Positions 32,518 through 44,067 of a stretch of 64,000 nucleotides of DNA are shown piece by piece; the stretch's first letter is position 1, and every line of letters begins with the position of its first letter. The stretch is from Candidatus Mycoplasma haematobovis (GTDB taxonomy: Bacteria > Bacillota_I > Bacilli_A > Mycoplasmatales > Mycoplasmoidaceae): the NCBI RefSeq assembly GCF_001645765.1, contig NZ_LWUJ01000012.1, forward strand, positions 62,001-126,000, in the 5' to 3' direction. A program made the position numbers and the translations under genes. The notes below the pieces were generated by a model. That model ran no database searches, had not been told where the DNA came from, and was given only the letters and a program-made list of their open reading frames with translations.

Positions 32518-32908
32518 ATTTAGTATTTTGAATTAAATTATTTGTTCATAAATTTTGAATAACGCCTGTTTTGGATATTTTAGCAACTTGTATTTTTGTA
32601 TAATTAACCCCCTATATGTCACTTACAAAGATGTCTTTAATTGAGAAATCTGATTAATTTTTAAAAATGTTAGATATGAAATTTTAAGATTTTGCTTAAT
32701 ATTTGTAAAGTCAAATCTACACTAGTTTTTATGAAATAAATTATTTGTATTTTGTATTTATAAATCTATATTTGAGAGAACTGTGATTTGTGAATTATTT
32801 TGTTAATTTGTTTTTGAGAACCATTTTGAAAGGAGGGGCAGGAGGTTTAGCGTACGCTTCAACAATGTTAGATGTACCTGTTGGCATTCCTCAGAATAAA
32901 GTTTTTTT

Positions 32909-32932
32909 AAGCCCTGAAGCCCTGAAGCCCTG
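32909..32932 (+). repeat. AAGCCCTG tandem repeat, three copies
   Basis: Three perfect adjacent 8-bp units in coding sequence. Because eight is not a multiple of three, each gain or loss changes the frame; two copies restore the full protein. Confidence 0.9.
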
Positions 32933-32954
32933 CCAAGTAGTATAGGGAGCTTAG

Positions 32955-33011
32955 GTGATATTGAAATTTATGAGAAATTCTATGGTTGCAAATATGTTTT
33001 CATAGATTCTT
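32955..33011 (+). repeat. 57-bp perfect direct repeat, copy 2
   Basis: Identical to 32192-32248. It encodes the YGC signature region of the second plus-strand gene. Confidence 0.85.
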
Positions 33012-33446
33012 TTGATAAGGGTCAAATATATAATTTTGGAGGATTTTTAAATATACATAAGGAAGATTCTTGAAAAGAAAAGGTAATTAAAGTAGCAGAA
33101 GGCTACAGAGAAGAGTGTAAAAAAAAGAAAGTAATTACTTTGTCGCACATAAAACACAAAGATGCTTCTGGCTTTACTATTGTAAATCCAAAAGAAAGGT
33201 ATCAGTTAAGTTATGATACATTAAATCAACTTAGAAGGGATAAGTATGTAAAAACGCCAATGTCTTAAACTTTGAATCGAGAGTTGTTAATTTAAATTTT
33301 TATTTGTTGATCTTAAATAGAATAAAGGACATTGTTTCTAAAAAGACTTTTGATTTTATTATCGTAGCACTACTTTTTTGTTTCTTTTAAGTAGTTTTTC
33401 AAAGTATCTATTATGTATTTTTTCACTTAAATTCCACGAAAATACT

Positions 33447-35375
33447 TTAAATATCATTATTAAATAAACTATCTAAATTTGTCTCTTGTATTTCCACCAT
33501 ATCTAATTTTTTTATTTCACTAATAAATTCTGATTCCATAGCATTTATTAATTTCATACCTCTAAATAGAGAAGATTTAGAAATAAATAGTCTTTTTTTA
33601 GCTCTCGTGAAAGCTACATAAGCTAATCTTCTCTCTTCTTCTTTTTCTTCGGGTGTTTTTGATAATTTAGAAGGGAAAACATCAGAAGTCATTTTGATTA
33701 CAAAAACATATTTAAATTCAAGACCCTTAACTTGATGTACAGTACTTAATAGTAAATAGTCATCAGTGTCAGGCTCTATGTTCCTAGATCTAAGAGCTAT
33801 ATCTCGCACTATTTCTTCATTAGTAACTCCTTTTTCAGAAGAAAGTATGGAAGCAAATTGAATTATATTTGCTATTCTCTTATCTTCTTTCTTTTCACGT
33901 ACATAGTTCCTATAGCCTGATTCATTTAATATTTTCATTATTAAATCATCAATACTTATTTCTTTGTACTTTCTTAAATTACTTATTATTGCTCCTATTT
34001 CTTTAAAACCATTAGTAGCTTTAGTACTTAATTTATTACATTCAAATATATTTTCAAAAGCTTCCATTATGGAATAATTATTTTCTTTAATGAAAGTAAT
34101 AAAGGTAGCTAAAGCTTTTTCGCCTATGCCTCTTACTGGTTTACTTATTATTCTCTCTAGAGTATCATAAGCATAGTCATTAAATATTAGAGATAAATAA
34201 GCAGTAATATATCTAACTTCTTCTCTTGCATAGAATTCAACTGAATTAGTAATAGAGTAGTCGAATTTATATTTCTTAACTGCCATCTCTAAAGGAATAG
34301 CTAAATTATTACTTCTGTATAGTATTGCAATATCTCTAAGTTTTGCTCCTTCTTTAATTCTTAATTTTCTTATTTCATTCATTACTCATTCTGCTTCTTC
34401 TCTATCGCTATGACATTCTTTGTATATTATTTTGGAGCCTACTTCATTATTAGTAAATAAGACTTTAGATAGTTCATCTGAATTCTTATTTATTAAGTGA
34501 TTAGCTACGGCAAGAATATTCTTAGTAGATCTATAGTTCTCTTCAAGCTTTATTAAATTGGAATTCTTAAAGGTATTTAAGAATTCTTTACATATATCTG
34601 GTTTAGCTCCCCTAAAGCCATATATAGATTGGTCTGGATCTCCTACACAGAATATATTTTCATGTGTAGTAAGTAGTTTTTTTATATTTTTGAATTGAAT
34701 ATCATTAATGTCTTGAAATTCATCAATTAAGATAGCTTTAAAGCAATTACTTCAATAAGTTCTGGCTTCTTCAATATTTAATAACTCTTGAACTAATATC
34801 TCAAGATCGTTAAAGTCTAAAGCTCTTATTTCTTTTAAATAACCAGTATAGGAAGCATATATATTCTTTAGTTCTTCAAAAGTTATTACATGCTTGTTGC
34901 AAATATTTTCGGCATATTCATTTTTTTCTAGAGGTTTTTCAAATGGCGTTCTATGCTTTAATTCTCCAATAATATTAATTCAACTTCTAGGAGTAGCTTT
35001 AGTATCAATACTTAAATCTTTAAGAATATTACGAATAATAGATCTTTGGTCATTTTCATCTACTATTCTGAAATCTTTATTTCTTCCTAATTTAGATATA
35101 TCTTTACGTAGCATTAAGTGAAAGAAAGCATGAAAAGTATAAATGTTCTGAGGAACATCATTAGGTAAAGCTCTTGCTATTCTTTCGCTTACTTCTTCTT
35201 TAGCTTTATTAGTGAAAGTAATAGCTAATATATCTTCTGCTTTAATTCCGTTTGAAATTAAGTGTATTATGCGTTCTATTAAGACAGTAGTCTTACCAGT
35301 ACCTGCTCCAGCTATTACTAAAGTAGGAGAAAATGGTGAAGTTACTGCTTCTGTCTGTTTTGGATTTAAAGCCAC
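33447..35375 (-). CDS. pcrA: UvrD/PcrA-type superfamily 1 DNA helicase
   Basis: 642 aa, GTG start at 35375. It unwinds DNA 3' to 5' using ATP in repair and replication restart. Helicase motifs are in order: Q-motif LNPKQTEAV (3-11), Walker A AGAGTGKTT (22-30), TFTNKA (Ia), LDFNDL, Walker B ILIDEFQD (about residue 220), GDPDQSIYGFRG (III, about 245-256), ENYRST (IV), TVHQVKGLEFKYVFV (V) and YVAFTRAKKRLFIS (VI, near 590). It is a little shorter than typical PcrA (about 720 aa), with a short C-terminus. Several Trp codons are TGA. It is followed upstream by two membrane-protein genes on the same strand, with gaps or overlaps of a few bases. Confidence 0.93.
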
Positions 35376-35377
35376 TC

Positions 35378-36235
35378 TTATTCATTAATAGCTATTTCAG
35401 CAGGCATTTCTTCCTCTTGAGGTTGTTCCTTTATTACTTCTTCTAGCTCTTCTTCTGGTAAATCTAAACTAGGTTCATTTAAGTTTTCATATTCAATAGT
35501 TGCGCCAGGGAATTCAAAAACAGGTTTTTCAAAAGTATTACTTTTTTGTTTTAATACTGCTACTTTATCTAAATCTATATAGATAATTCCTGTGCTTTTT
35601 GTGAATCAGTTTAGAGCTTTACTTGTAGCAGCTGCAGTGAATAAGTAATACATTTGCAGGAAGAACATACCAGCAAAGAGTATTCTTACTCCACTGTCAA
35701 ATTTGTATTCATATTTCATTCATTTATCTAATAAAGTAGCTTCATTATCTTTCTTAAGTATTTCTGTTATTCAATTTTGATCCTTCCCTCAAGCTCAAGC
35801 TACACCAAAAAAAATAGAGTTTATTATTGGAAGCAAAAATATAGGAATAGCATTTAATTTAAGCAGTTGCATTTGTGAAGGTCTAGCATTAATATCAAAT
35901 CCATTACTAATGTCTACGGCTTTAATAGCAAATGAGTTTGCAAAGAAAGTCTGATAGTCGGAAGTGGCAGGGATATAGACGAAGTATATATACAAAACTA
36001 CTATTACTATTAGGGAAAAAAGAAAACATTTTTGTGCAGGCAAGACCTGTTTTGGATCAACAATTTTGTGGAAAGTAGAAATTCATCCCTCATTATCTCA
36101 AAGTGTTACACATATAAATACAGGAAATAACATACATAATAGATAGAATAAGTCAAAAATAGTAACAATTAATCTCTTTCCAAAACCTGCTCTTATTTTT
36201 CTTAAATAAAGCTCTAATTCGTAATTATTCTCCAT
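35378..36235 (-). CDS. RDD-like membrane protein
   Basis: 285 aa with about four hydrophobic segments (near residues 24-44, 68-90, 128-148 and 180-200). RxxRAGFGKRLIVTIFDL near the N-terminus resembles the start of RDD-family proteins (Arg, then Asp in the first helix). The C-terminal about 50 residues are rich in Glu and Pro and probably cytoplasmic. It overlaps the upstream gene by 11 nt and ends 2 nt before the helicase start, so the three are probably one operon. RDD proteins are proposed transporters; assignment here is tentative. Confidence 0.6.
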
Positions 36236-36812
36236 CTTTAATTATTCCTTTAGGATTCTCTAAAGTACCATTAGCGAATTGATTTCATCAGTTTTTAGCT
36301 TTAAGTCTAAGTAAAGCATAAGAAGCTATATATTTAGGAGCTAAAGGATCAGTATAGGCTTTGTAAGTATTTAGTGCTATCATCCCTCCTAATAAAGGAC
36401 AGAAGAATACTGAAGTAGCTGCAGTAGCGAGATGTAAGTGTTTTGCTTTAATTAGCACCACTAATGAAGCTCCTGCTATTAATAATTTAGCAAGGAATGT
36501 TAGTAGTACAGCAATAAATAAAGGCAACACAACACTCCATCATGTTATTTTGAATAAGTAGAAATCTATTATTTCAACTTTAAAGAATTTAGAATAACCT
36601 TCCTTACTAATTAAATTTCAAATATAGGAAGATACAGCATTGTGGTCTAATGATTCTGGATGTAACTTTTGATAATGTTGATCACCAGCAAGAAGATATG
36701 AATAGTGGTATGTGCCTATTATAAATATAAGTAGTATCCAGAGTGTTATGTTAACTAAATCTAAATAACCTGAGTATTTAACTCCTTTTTTGGCTAAATA
36801 GAAAGTATTCAC
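36225..36812 (-). CDS. Membrane protein of unknown function
   Basis: 195 aa with an N-terminal helix (residues about 22-42), a polar loop, and a pair of hydrophobic helices (about 95-140, including LLIAGASLVVLIKA). It ends KGIIKDGE. No known domain is recognised. It is the first gene of the run leading to pcrA, divergent from the 36857 gene. Confidence 0.75.
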
Positions 36813-36856
36813 ACACTAACTGAAAGGTAGCTTTTAAATTATAGATTCTTAAGCAA
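36813..36856. promoter_or_regulatory. Divergent promoter region
   Basis: 44 bp separate the start codons of two diverging genes, so promoters for both must lie here or inside the coding ends. TTATAGATT just upstream of the plus-strand GTG could serve as a -10 box. This is weak, position-based evidence. Confidence 0.35.
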
Positions 36857-38833
36857 GTGTTTTTAAATAAGAAAGTAGTAATAGCATCTGCACTTCCATG
36901 TTTAGGAGGGATAGGTTTCATGGGGTCTACATCCAACGAAACCTATTATAGAATAATGGTAAATTACAATGGACAAGCAGATCTATTGTTAAGTTTGCAA
37001 ATATTTCCAGATTACTATCCTTATCAATTTAAGAAAACAGAACTATATGATTATTTAACAGATATAGATAAATATTTAGTAGTTAATAGTAATACCTCTA
37101 ATAATAAGAAAAAACTAAAGGAAAGGCTACAAAAAAGACTTAATGAATTATTGAAACAAGTAAAGGAGTTTGGGCCCAGTTTATGGAATGAAGATTTATA
37201 TGAGAGTGGTTTAGTATTTAAGAATGAACAACAGTGAAGCAATAGGAAGACTTCAATATTATTCTTAGAACAATTTATTGCTGATGATTTTACTAATATA
37301 GATGAATCTACTAATGGATTACCTACCTACAAAGATTTAATAGTAACTAACTATAGAGCTGCAAGAGATCCTTACACTATCTTTTCAAAGAATGTATTCA
37401 ATTGTTTTAGGGATGGAGATATCAAGAAAGTTAGTGGCAGTATTGATGACGAAACATGTCAAGAGAATCAACCAGATAAAAAATTAGCTACTGAATTCAA
37501 AAAATATGTTGATGGATACAGCCAAGAAAATATTAATTCTCTTTACAGGTTTGGAAAATACATAAGTTTTTGAAATAATTTGTTTGAGAAAACTAAGGAC
37601 AGATTAAAGACGCTAGGTATTGATAAGTGAATTAAGAACGAGAAATTATTTGCTTTAGATTCTTCTAAGGATCAAGAATTAGCCAAAAAATATGCAAGAA
37701 CAATATTTACTAAAGGGGAAATAGATACTTTAAATGGATGAGTTAAAGATGCTCCACCTCCACCTCCACCAACACAAGAATGAAAAGCGGCCTATATTCA
37801 ACAAACTTCAGCATCAGCTCGTCCTTCTTTAGCTTCAATTAAATTAATTCACCATCCTGCTCTAGAACAACAAACTTTACCTGGATCTGCCCCATTAGCA
37901 GAAGGTTCTCAAAAAGAAGTAATAGTCTTCTTATTTCAATTTGCAGCACTTATTGATGAGTATGTAAATGGGGGAGGAAAAAACAATTTTGAAACTGATT
38001 TTGCTAATGATCCAAGAAAAGAATTTATGCAAAATGCACTCAAAAATGCCCAAGCTATGGCAAAGAATTTGGAAGACAGAATTACAGCTATTAGAGAATA
38101 TTTCAAAAAGATTAACGTAGTTGATCCAAGCTTTGATCCATCAGCACAACAAACTAGCAACAATAGCAAAACTTTTGCAATAGTTACTTATCCTCCCTCT
38201 TCATTCGGCGCAGGAGAAGCAACTATTCAATCTATGTCTAAATTTCCTTTTCTCTATACAGATATAGGATTAAGACAAGTATTTCCTAAGAATCTAAAAG
38301 AAGATTTAACTCATACTCACGAAGGAGAATTATCTTTAGAGAAAGAGATATTTTCTGTTGATGATAATGGTTGATGATGAAAGATTGGAAATGTTAATTT
38401 AGATTCAAGTAATTTATTTCAATTTGAAGATCAAGCAGATAGTTTATTAGTATTAGCAAACCCAGAAGACTGGAATCTTATCAATGATAAGAATGCAGTA
38501 ACTTTAAAGTCTTTAGGAACTTTGCTTAAAGGAAAGAAAGATATTGATGCAAATAAAGTAGGCAGTGAGGGATATGAAGTTAGTTACAACAAATATCACT
38601 TATGAAATGAAGGACTCAGATCCCCCATTGCTTTAAATCTATTATTAGATAACCTAGTAAATATATTTCAAAGACAATACGACCCTAAGTTTGTAAAGAG
38701 TAAAGGAGAGAACCAGAATGGATGCTACGCAAAAGCTATGGATTGAGGAAGTTATTGATATGAAGCCTTTATTGAAAGCAAGCCTTGTGAAAATGCCAAT
38801 GGGGGCTCAACATCAACAATTACTTGTAACTAG
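36857..38833 (+). CDS. Large unknown protein with N-terminal anchor and a proline run
   Basis: 658 aa from GTG 36857 (MFLNKKVVIASALPCLGG). The anchor spans residues 5-24. The body is hydrophilic and mostly helical, with four or more Cys, a PPPPPP stretch around residue 300, and a Gln/Ala/Ser-rich region after it. The C-terminus CYAKAMDWGSYWYEAF contains several TGA-encoded Trp and ends in TITCN. No domain is recognised. It is the longest gene in the window and has no paralogue here. Its 3' end overlaps the convergent gene by 14 nt. Confidence 0.78.
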
Positions 38834-39389
38834 AAGTATCTATTGCACAACAACCTTTAATTTTTGTTACTGATCCATAATTTTTAGGAATATTTGCTAA
38901 TCTAAAGTTATTGACACATCATTGCATTAATTCTCTTATTTCTGATTTGCAAATTCCGTTGCTATTTTGAAGGAGTCATTTTCTTTGTTCTGGACTAGCA
39001 TCATCTATAGTCCTTATATTAGGTGAATCAAGAATTACATTCTTTAGATTTACTACACAATGTTTTCTTACTAATTTGAAAGAGTCTGCATTGCTAAGTG
39101 AATTAGTAATATTTTTGTCACATCATTTCTTTAATAAATAAGCTCCTTCTTTCTTATCTGTTACTTTTTCAAATTCAGGTATATATTTGGCAAGACTTTT
39201 TTGGAATAAAGAATAGTTGACTTTTCAACTATCAAAACCGTGTTTATTTCCGAGATATTGATATCCTAGCGAAGTTAAATGTTCTTTATTAGTAGTTTTA
39301 TGAATGACGAATGGACTAATTCTATAGATTAGAGTAGATAGTATGGTTGCAGTGCTGAGGACTACATAAGTCCTGAGTGCGGAACTCAT
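38820..39389 (-). CDS. WC-module-type anchored protein
   Basis: 189 aa starting MSSALRTYVVLSTATILST. The anchor is followed by HLTSLGYQYLG and two modules with cysteines in KWCDKN, HCVVNL, ICKSEI and QWCVNN, then an additional GCCAID near the end. It resembles the array proteins in plan but not in detail. It is convergent with the 36857 gene. Confidence 0.8.
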
Positions 39390-39460
39390 TAAGAATCCCA
39401 GATCAAAAATCTATTAAATATTATCTAAATTCCTTTAAATAGTTAATAATTTGATTATTT

Positions 39461-40444
39461 ATGGCTAAGTTAAAGATAGCTTTAACTATTTTATTATCAG
39501 CACTAGGAGTATTTGGAGCCAATAAATACTATAGTCCTAAGAGTATTAAAGATTTATTAAAGTGACAAGGAATTAGATTAGCTTCTGATGATAGAGCTTG
39601 AAGAAGTACATTCTATGATCATAAAGATAAGTTAAATGAGATGGGAATTAAGAGCCATGAAGAGCTCTGAACTTGATGTTCAGAGAAATTTAAACAAACT
39701 AATTTGGATGACCAAGATGACGTAAATAAAGTTAAAGAATTTTGCGCCGATAATGCTACTTCAATTATGGGAAGAATAATAAGAGATGGGGAAGAGGGAA
39801 GAATAATTTCTCCTGAAGATCACAAATCTTTTGCTATTGGATATGTATTAACTGGTTTATCTGAAGATGTATTGAAATTAGTAGGATTGGATGAAAGTCA
39901 AAAACAAAATTTTGATTATGTAGGTTTGAAAATTTCTGAATGGTGTGAAAAGAATAAGAACTCTAAAGTTGTTGGCCAAGCAAATATTGGGTTGTATAGT
40001 AACTTTAAGAAACGTTGTTATCAGAAAGGAGTAAAGACAGTTTCAGAGTTATTAGCAAAAGAAAAAGCAGATAAGATGCTTGATACAGATTCTTTTAAGA
40101 AAAGATTTGATGATGAATTAACAAAGGCCACTAAGTTAATTGGAGAATTAAAGGAATATATGAAAAAGAGAAAGGAAAGTAGAGTCAAGGCACATGAAGC
40201 TTACAAAAGAATTAGAGAAGCTTCAGTAAAGGATGCTGAAGAAATAAAGGAGTGAGATTTAAGAGAATTAGAGAAAATTAATAATGAGATACCTGAGAAT
40301 TTATCAGATGAACAAGTAAGGAAAAATGGTGGTCAGTATTTGAAATGATGATGCGAAGATAGGGTTAAAGCTTCTTTGTTAGATACTGGTATGTTTCCAT
40401 ATAATTACTCTATTATTAAATATCGTTGTACTGGTAAAGCTTAG
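39461..40444 (+). CDS. G1-family protein, three WC modules
   Basis: 327 aa starting MAKLKIALTILLSALGVFGANK, with an anchor at residues 4-20. After IKDLLKWQGIRLASDD come three modules with cysteines in TWCSEK, FCADNA, EWCEKN, RCYQKG, WWCEDR and YRCTGK: six in all. The conserved stretch SIMGRIIRDGEEG follows module one. A Lys/Glu-rich helix (about residues 225-275) separates modules two and three. It is followed 6 nt later by a G2 gene and probably co-transcribed. Confidence 0.87.
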
Positions 40445-40450
40445 TAGTAA

Positions 40451-41395
40451 GTGTCAGTAAAGGTTAGATCGATTGCTTTATTGCTTTCATCACTAATAAC
40501 AGGCGGTGGAGCATGATTAGGTTATGAATTGAATAAACCAAAAACAGTTGAAGGTTTTATTGAATGAAAAGGTTTGAAATTAGCTTCTGAAACAGATGAG
40601 AATCTTTGAAAGGCTTTATATTTTCAGAATAAATCAGAATTAGATAGTAAAGTAGGCAGTGTCGATGCCCTTAAAAAGAAATGTGTTAAGTTAGCTAAAG
40701 AGGCAATTAGTTATGTTGATAAGAACGTTGAATATGCTGAAAAATATTGTGTCAATACTTTAAGAAGCCGAAAAGCAAGAATTATTGCTAAAGGATTTGA
40801 TGAGAGTAAATTTTTGTCTACAGATGAAGATTACAAAGTGGCCTTTACTTTCAATAAATATAGTTCTACTTTCATCTCTTATTTAAATGATTCAGAGATA
40901 ACTAAAGATTCAGAATTTGTTGATGAAAAACCGGAAGATGAAAAGAACAAAAAACTTCTTGACGCTTACAAAAAATATTGCAAAAATGTATTAGAGGAGG
41001 ATGGCACTAAGATTGAAGTAGCAAAACAATTATGTTCAAAATATGATTACACAAATGCCGAAGAGTTTGCCAAAAGTAAGGGATATTTGGTTAAAGATAA
41101 GGGAGAGCTAAGAAAAGAGTTCCCGAAATACAAACAGCCAGATGGACAGGAAAAAAAGAAATATTTAATAGGAAATTCATTGTTAGAGGATATTAAAGAA
41201 TCTAATGAAAAAGGCAAAGAAGATAGTTGAATTGTATTAACTAAAGAGGAAGATAAATTTGAAGAGAGATTTAATATATATTGCCAGAAACAAAAGGACA
41301 GAAAGCTTTTTGAAAATAAATTTCATAAAGAAGATTGGCCTAAATTTAAAGAAAGATGTCTTAAAGAAGATCCCGCAAAGAAAACAGTTTCTTAA
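40451..41395 (+). CDS. G2-family protein, three WC modules, GTG start
   Basis: 314 aa from GTG 40451 (MSVKVRSIALLLSSLITGGG). After the anchor come WLGYELNKPKTVEGFIEWKG and three modules with cysteines in KKCVKL, KYCVNT, KYCKNV, QLCSKY, YCQKQK and ERCLKE. The relatives at 50424, 54543 and 56140 start with ATG. The spacing from the G1 stop is 6 nt. Confidence 0.86.
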
Positions 41396-41513
41396 TTAAG
41401 AAAACCCACGTTATTAGTAATTGTCTTCAATTTTTTGTGTTGCTACTATTGCTAAAAAATAATTAGCTAGACTCAAGCAAGTAATCTGGAGTAAATATTG
41501 TTAATTAAAGAAA

Positions 41514-42531
41514 ATAGCTAAGTTAAAGATATTCTTAAAAACTTTATTATAGGCCGCAGGCGTTTTTGCGACTAAAGAATACTTCAAACCAAAGAATATC
41601 AAAGACCTATTGGTATGACAAGGTATTAAATTGGCATCTGAAGAGAAAGCGCGCTATATGAAAATCAAGAGCAATTGAAAACTAAAAATATTTCTAGTAA
41701 GTATGGCTTTATTAATTGGTGTGAAAATCAATTTAAATTAAGCGATTTTTAGGACGAAGTAGCAATAAAGGAGACTAGGGGTTTATTGCGCCGATAATGC
41801 TACTTCAATTATGGGAAGAATAATAAGAGATGGGGAAAAAGGTTTGTTAATTGGAGTAGATGATAAAGAAGCACTTGGTATTGGGTATGTATTGTCTTTC
41901 AATAAAAAAGAGATTCTTAAATTGGTAACTTCAAAATTAAATGAGAGAGATAAAGATAGGCCAAATAAGGCCGGAGAAGTAATTGTAGAATGATGCAAAA
42001 TAATAAGAACACTAAAATTTCATCTTTTGAAAGGGATTTATTTTCAAATTTTAAGAATAGATATTATGACAAGAAAGTAAAATTTTTTTATTTTCAATAG
42101 ATGTAGTCCTACATTTTTGAGTCTTTTAGGTAATTTTTTAATTAAGACTACTGAGGCTGAAGAGTTGTTAACTATTTACAAGAATTATTGCAAATAAGCA
42201 TTAAGTGAAGATTCTTCATAATATATTCAAAGAACTTATCAAATTTGTCGGAAACCAAAATATAGGATAAGAGCAAAATTATTAGAGAGTGAAGTATATG
42301 AAGAATTAAGCGTAGATGGACTAGAAAAGGCATGAGAAGAAGTAAAAGATTGGTCTCAATTGCAAGGAGAGTATTTTATTAAATGATATTCAAGATAAGA
42401 GTCTATTTGCTCATCAATTTAATAAATGATGTGACAATAATAAAAAAGGAAAGTTAAGTGAAAATAAATATCATTTGGAAGTTTATCCAGTATTTAAATC
42501 AAGATGTGCAAAAGAAGTCCTTACAAGATAA
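41514..42531 (+). pseudogene. Chimeric decayed G1/G2 gene
   Basis: The first part is G1-like: AKLKIFLKTLL, KNIKDLL, SIMGRIIRDGEKG and FKNRYYDKKV. The expected ATG is ATA (41514-41516), and TAG and TAA codons interrupt it. At about 42085 the sequence switches to the interior of a G2 gene (RCSPTFLSLLG) and continues with G2 features to TAA 42531. The join suggests deletion between a neighbouring G1-G2 pair. Confidence 0.75.
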
Positions 42532-42552
42532 ATAATTTAAGTTTCTTGAATA

Positions 42553-43038
42553 ATGATTAGTCTTTTTTCTTTAGCAAAGGTTGCTGTTCCTTCGGTTACA
42601 GTTGGTGTTGTTAATTTAGTCGTTTATTTAAGCTTAAAGATTCATACAAATAAACAAATAAATTACAGAAAATACAAAATTCAAAAGCATTTTCAGACAG
42701 TTAAAGACAAAGTAATAGATAATTTGATAGATAGTAACGAAGATTTAATGAAACAAAGACATGGTGAAATCGAAAGTTATTTCAGAAGTATGGGCAACGT
42801 TAATAAATTACAGGGTCAAAAGTCTGAGGAGTTATTTAAGAAATGAAAAGAGATTGCTCCAGACGGAACAAGAATAACTTTAACTGATGATAAGAAAAGC
42901 AATTTCTTTCAAGAAGTTAGATATTATTGTACTTTAAATAAAGGATCTGATGATGTTAAGTTATTAGTTGAAATATCTAAATTATGTTCAAATGAATTAG
43001 TTGATGAAAAAGCTTTTGAATTACCAGAAAACAAATAA
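42553..43038 (+). CDS. X-family protein
   Basis: 161 aa starting MISLFSLAKVAVPSVTVGV. Anchor residues are about 5-29, followed by a basic helix with KHFQTVKDKVIDNLID and a conserved RHGEIE. The C-terminal half has FFQEVRYYCTLN and SKLCSNE, one cysteine pair 20 residues apart. It ends FELPENK. It is homologous to 43537-44025 and 52311-52793, although this copy is on the opposite strand. It is convergent with the Y gene, the two stops being adjacent. Confidence 0.83.
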
Positions 43039-43524
43039 TTATTCTATTGTAGAATAACCTGGGCCTTGATCCGTTCTAGTAACTTGGAATTTGTTACTAT
43101 TTGTTTCACTTTCTTTTGACATTGTTATTCTAAGTTTTTTATCTAAGGCTCTTAATTGACATTTTTTCTGCATATTTTCAATACTTAATCCAGTATCTAA
43201 ATTAATTGCCTCTTTGTCTTTGTCAATGCTATCAGCAAGATCCTTAATTAAATCATCTGTAACTGTTTCTTCTTTTAAGAGACTATAAGTTGATTTGCTA
43301 GTAGGATCTAAAATTAAATAGAATTTGCAACCTACTTTATCTTCAGTCTCTCTTATTTTTTTGTAATATGGATCATTCATTCTTCTTTTTTGAGCAACTG
43401 TTAAAGTAGGTACAGATTTATTAAATTGTGGTAGGTGTGTTTGATATTGAGAACACCAATAAGATAAAGAAGCTACAGAACAAGCACCACCTAAAAGCAA
43501 CCCTATCTTTAAATGTTTATCCAA
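43039..43524 (-). CDS. Y-family protein, TTG start
   Basis: 161 aa from TTG 43524 (MDKHLKIGLLLGGACSVAS); no ATG lies in frame nearby. The anchor is followed by QYQTHLPQFN, RRMNDPYYKKI, then VGCKFYLILD, a SIDKDK helix and SIENMQKKC, and a basic DKKLRI strand. It ends GPGYSTIE. Its paralogue at 51801-52304 is collinear. It is the last gene of the first V-Z-X-Y cassette. Confidence 0.8.
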   Translation of the reverse strand: MDKHLKIGLLLGGACSVASLSYWCSQYQTHLPQFNKSVPTLTVAQKRRMNDPYYKKIRETEDKVGCKFYLILDPTSKSTYSLLKEETVTDDLIKDLADSIDKDKEAINLDTGLSIENMQKKCQLRALDKKLRITMSKESETNSNKFQVTRTDQGPGYSTIE

Positions 43525-43536
43525 AAAATAAATTAG

Positions 43537-44025
43537 CTACTCTTCTTTTGGTAGTTCAAAATCCTTTTCGCTAATTACTTTTCTGGAGCATAGTTTTGAT
43601 ACAGCTATTAATAATTCTTTATTTTCAGTAGTTTTTTGATCTACACAAAAAATACGAACTTCTTGGAAAAAATTGCTTTTTTGATTGTTGTCTTGAAAAA
43701 TTGCCTGTCCATTTCTAGGAGCTACTTTTTCTCATTCCGATAATAGTTTTTGACCACCAAATTTCTTTAAAATTTCTTGATTTTTTTTATTTTGCAAATA
43801 ATTAACTATTTCTACATGTCTTTTGTTCATCAATTCGTCTTTGCCATCTATTATTTGATCAAAAACACTTTTTCTAACCGTTACGAATTGATTTCTTATT
43901 CTTAAATTCCTACTATTATGTTGAGAACGTGAATAAGCTGAAAAACTTAAATAAGTGACTAAATTTAAAGTACCAACCGCAATCGAAGGTCCCGCAACCT
44001 TTATTAATGGATAAAGGGCAAACAA
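43537..44025 (-). CDS. X-family protein, TTG start
   Basis: 162 aa from TTG 44025 (MFALYPLIKVAGPSIAVG); an in-frame TAA lies five codons upstream. It matches 42553-43038 along its length: RHVEIV, FFQEVRIFCVDQ, SKLCSRK and ending FELPKEE. It sits 12 nt upstream of the Y gene and 42 nt downstream of the Z gene. Confidence 0.8.
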
Positions 44026-44067
44026 AGTAAGCTTAAGTTAATTTTATTCGAATAAATGAATTGTAAT

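Larger units (their letters stand above)
32790..33268 (+). pseudogene. YGC-family gene frame-broken by an 8-bp tandem repeat
   Basis: The GTG start at 32790 encodes MNYFVNLFLRTILKGGAGGLAYAST and continues to KVFL, then enters three copies of AAGCCCTG and hits TAG soon after. Removing one copy gives KVFLSPEALPSSIGSLGDIE, which aligns without gaps to KRFLKSTNLPVNIANISDIE of the 32035 protein. The rest is open to TAA 33268 and carries the YGC signature and EECKKKKVITL. It is therefore either an OFF-phase variant or an early pseudogene. Confidence 0.75.

Noticed and set aside
36857-36930. Lipoprotein signal in the 36857 protein (LPC)
   Set aside because: Pro precedes the Cys, which does not fit a lipobox; the segment is better described as an ordinary anchor.
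37936-38169. Minus-strand ORF inside the 36857 gene
   Set aside because: The plus-strand frame is continuous over 658 codons across it; the minus-strand translation is a Leu/Ser-rich shadow.
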